A DNA stretch of 33,991 nucleotides, taken from an uncultured Ruminococcus sp. GTDB lineage: Bacteria > Bacillota > Clostridia > Oscillospirales > Acutalibacteraceae. The stretch is from positions 1 to 33,991 of the forward strand of contig CADBRK010000085.1 in NCBI GenBank assembly GCA_902797065.1. The letters run 5' to 3'. Below the pieces are notes generated by a model. The model made no database searches. It was not told the origin of the DNA and was given only the letters and a program-made list of their open reading frames with translations. A program made the translations under genes and the position numbers. Below are positions 32,490-33,991 of the stretch, piece after piece (the stretch's first letter is position 1; each line of letters starts with the position of its first letter).

Positions 32490-33203
32490 ATGGCAGAAGT
32501 TCAGAAGCCGATCGTAGTAATGAAGCGCTACGAGATGAAATATATCCTTACGGCGGAACAGACGGAGTATTTCAAAGAGGCTGTGAAGGGTCATATGGAG
32601 ATCGACAAGTTCGGTCTTACGTCAATAGCCTCACTCTATTACGATACGCCCGATTACCGCCTGATACGCACGTCCATAGAGAAGCCGAAGTTCAAAGAAA
32701 AGATCAGGCTTCGTTCTTACGGACTTGCTACCGAGAGTTCGCCCGTATTCCTGGAGCTTAAACGCAAGGCTTACGGTATAGTTTACAAACGCAGAGTACA
32801 GTCCACGATACCGCTTGTGAATAAGTTCTTTGACGGCGAGGGCGACATCTGCGCGGGCGGACAGATAAACAGCGAGATAACTTATTTCCGTGATTATTAC
32901 AAAGAGCTTGCGCCCGCATGTCTGATTATATATGACAGGGTGGCATATTTTCAGCCCGACGGCGATCTCAGACTCACCATCGACCACAACCCGAGATACA
33001 GAGCGGACGAGCTGAATCTCACTCATTCAATGGACGGGATTTCGCTTCTGCCCGAGGGCAGCACGATACTCGAAGTCAAGGTTCAGCAGGCAGTGCCGAT
33101 ATGGCTGGCGACGATACTCTCCGAGGGGAAGATATATAAAGGCAGCTTTTCAAAGTACGGCACGGCGTACAAAATGCAAATGGAAAAAATAAGAAATATT
33201 TGA
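32490..33203 (+). CDS. VTC-domain polyphosphate polymerase
   Basis: This is a 237-aa protein of the CYTH/triphosphate-tunnel superfamily, VTC branch, which in yeast Vtc4 makes polyphosphate from ATP. Tunnel residues visible are KRYEMKYIL near residue 11, YYDTPDY, KIRLRSYG, FLELKRK and KRRVQS, the acidic LEVKVQ, and the late GSFSKYG segment. A soluble bacterial form lacking the SPX domain, it is translated 14 nt after the kinase homologue behind GGGGGGTGA. Bacterial VTC genes are commonly paired with DUF4956 genes, as here. The function is predicted as inorganic-polyphosphate synthesis at the membrane. Confidence 0.88.
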   Translation: MAEVQKPIVVMKRYEMKYILTAEQTEYFKEAVKGHMEIDKFGLTSIASLYYDTPDYRLIRTSIEKPKFKEKIRLRSYGLATESSPVFLELKRKAYGIVYKRRVQSTIPLVNKFFDGEGDICAGGQINSEITYFRDYYKELAPACLIIYDRVAYFQPDGDLRLTIDHNPRYRADELNLTHSMDGISLLPEGSTILEVKVQQAVPIWLATILSEGKIYKGSFSKYGTAYKMQMEKIRNI

Positions 33204-33220
33204 GGATAGGAGTAATACTT

Positions 33221-33892
33221 ATGTTTGATTCGATTTATACAACAACGGTGACTGCGCCGCAGTTCTTTATAATGGCGGGCGCTGCCCTGATCTCGGGCTT
33301 TATCTATGCATGGCTGATGTCGTTCAGAGTGCGTTCGGCAAAAAGGTTCTTTACGGTGGCTGCGGTGCTGCCGTTCATGATAGCTGCGGTAATTACATTT
33401 GTCAACGGCAATATAGGCGCAGGCGTTGCTATCGGCGGCGCATTCAGCCTGATACGTTTCAGGAGTGCACAGGGCAGCTCCGACGAGCTTGTGACGATAC
33501 TCATCGCTATGGGTTCGGGCATAGCCTTCGGTATGGGCTACATAGGCTACGGCATTGTAATACTCCTCGGAATGGCGGCAATATACTTCATACTTTCGCT
33601 TATACCCGTATTCGAGCATAAGAGTATGTCTATGGATAAGCTGCTCAGAGTGACTATCCCCGAATCGCTTGAATATACGGACGTGTTCGACGATACATTT
33701 GCGCACTTCCTCTCAAGCTATGAGAACGTCGGCGTAAAAACAACAGGCATGGGCTCAATGTTCAGACTCTCGTTCAAGATACGCATGAAAGACCCTTCCG
33801 AAGAGAAGCGCTTCATTGACGAGCTGAGACTTAAAAACGGCAATCTCGAGATCTCTATCCTGCCGTACACCGAGCCGCAGAATCAGCTGTAA
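33221..33892 (+). CDS. DUF4956 membrane protein
   Basis: This is a 223-aa protein with about four TM helices in the first 130 residues and a cytosolic C-terminal domain. The family signature GGAFSLIRFRSAQG is near residue 72. DUF4956 proteins have no established activity but often sit next to VTC polyphosphate polymerases, and may anchor or export the product (inference). ATG 33221 with AGGAG 8 nt upstream was chosen over TTG 33200. It is the last complete gene in the window; the operon may continue beyond. Confidence 0.88.
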   Translation: MFDSIYTTTVTAPQFFIMAGAALISGFIYAWLMSFRVRSAKRFFTVAAVLPFMIAAVITFVNGNIGAGVAIGGAFSLIRFRSAQGSSDELVTILIAMGSGIAFGMGYIGYGIVILLGMAAIYFILSLIPVFEHKSMSMDKLLRVTIPESLEYTDVFDDTFAHFLSSYENVGVKTTGMGSMFRLSFKIRMKDPSEEKRFIDELRLKNGNLEISILPYTEPQNQL

Positions 33893-33930
33893 TACGGAAA
33901 GATAGGCTCAACCCCAAAAATCGTTGAAAC

Positions 33931-33959
33931 TTGAAAACAGGGATAAAAAGGTGTATTCT
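33931..33959 (+). promoter_or_regulatory. Possible promoter of a gene beyond the window
   Basis: TTGAAA (33931-33936), 17 bp, TATTCT (33954-33959), in the last 99 bases, which otherwise show no supported gene. An ATG at 33974 has no good ribosome site. Confidence 0.3.
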
Positions 33960-33991
33960 AATAACGGTGATGAAAATGTCGATAACAGTAG

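Noticed and set aside
33970..33991. Start of a further gene at the right edge
   Set aside because: Only a few codons are visible, and there is no clear ribosome site.

Overview
The window looks like a chromosomal segment of a Gram-positive, endospore-forming gut Firmicute of the Ruminococcus/Oscillospiraceae type. This rests on sequence features plus inference: a spoVB-like/mazG/hup/rqcP block as found near yabMNO in Bacillus and Clostridia, a GerA-type germination operon, the hprK-murB-rapZ-whiA group, a lipoprotein alpha-amylase, and sigma-A promoters of TTGACA/TATAAT type. No rRNA, tRNA, CRISPR array, IS element or prophage is visible. Genes are dense and mostly on the + strand.

Layout. 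1-303: AT-rich leader with an inverted repeat. 304-4290: zinc-ribbon protein, MOP-type flippase, MazG, HU and the S4 protein RqcP, with a heavily structured intergenic element between hup and rqcP. 4291-7204: four tandem paralogues of an unrecognised two-TM protein family, the fourth frameshifted. 7313-9963: a minus-strand GHL10 glycosidase-like protein, then pseudouridine synthase and a deoxyinosine/uracil-type DNA glycosylase on +. 9991-13681: germination operon with gerAA and a single ORF that fuses GerAB to GerAC across an internal lipobox, preceded by a sigma-G-like promoter. 13740-19296: one operon hprK, PHP phosphatase, murB, rapZ, whiA and an SseB-domain protein, linking carbon control, wall synthesis and division control. 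19310-23183: minus-strand operon with a Stealth phosphotransferase and a GT2/CDP-glycerol transferase fusion (cell-surface phosphopolymer synthesis). 23286-24571: minus-strand acyltransferase-3 behind a consensus promoter and a terminator-like leader. 24631-27392: zinc-type macrodomain hydrolase and a zinc-ribbon pseudokinase with PASTA domains. 27395-30523: XRE regulator (-), histidine phosphatase and secreted GH13 amylase (+). 30521-33892: an operon encoding a receiver protein without its phospho-Asp, a histidine-kinase homologue without its phospho-His, a VTC-type polyphosphate polymerase and a DUF4956 membrane protein.

The most unusual points are the doubly degenerate two-component pair in front of the polyphosphate genes, with a 17-bp direct repeat upstream that looks like its operator; the GerAB-GerAC fusion; the PASTA pseudokinase; the tandem two-TM family sitting where yabP/yabQ would be expected; and the leader of the acyltransferase gene. 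All functional statements come from reading motifs by eye. No database search was run.
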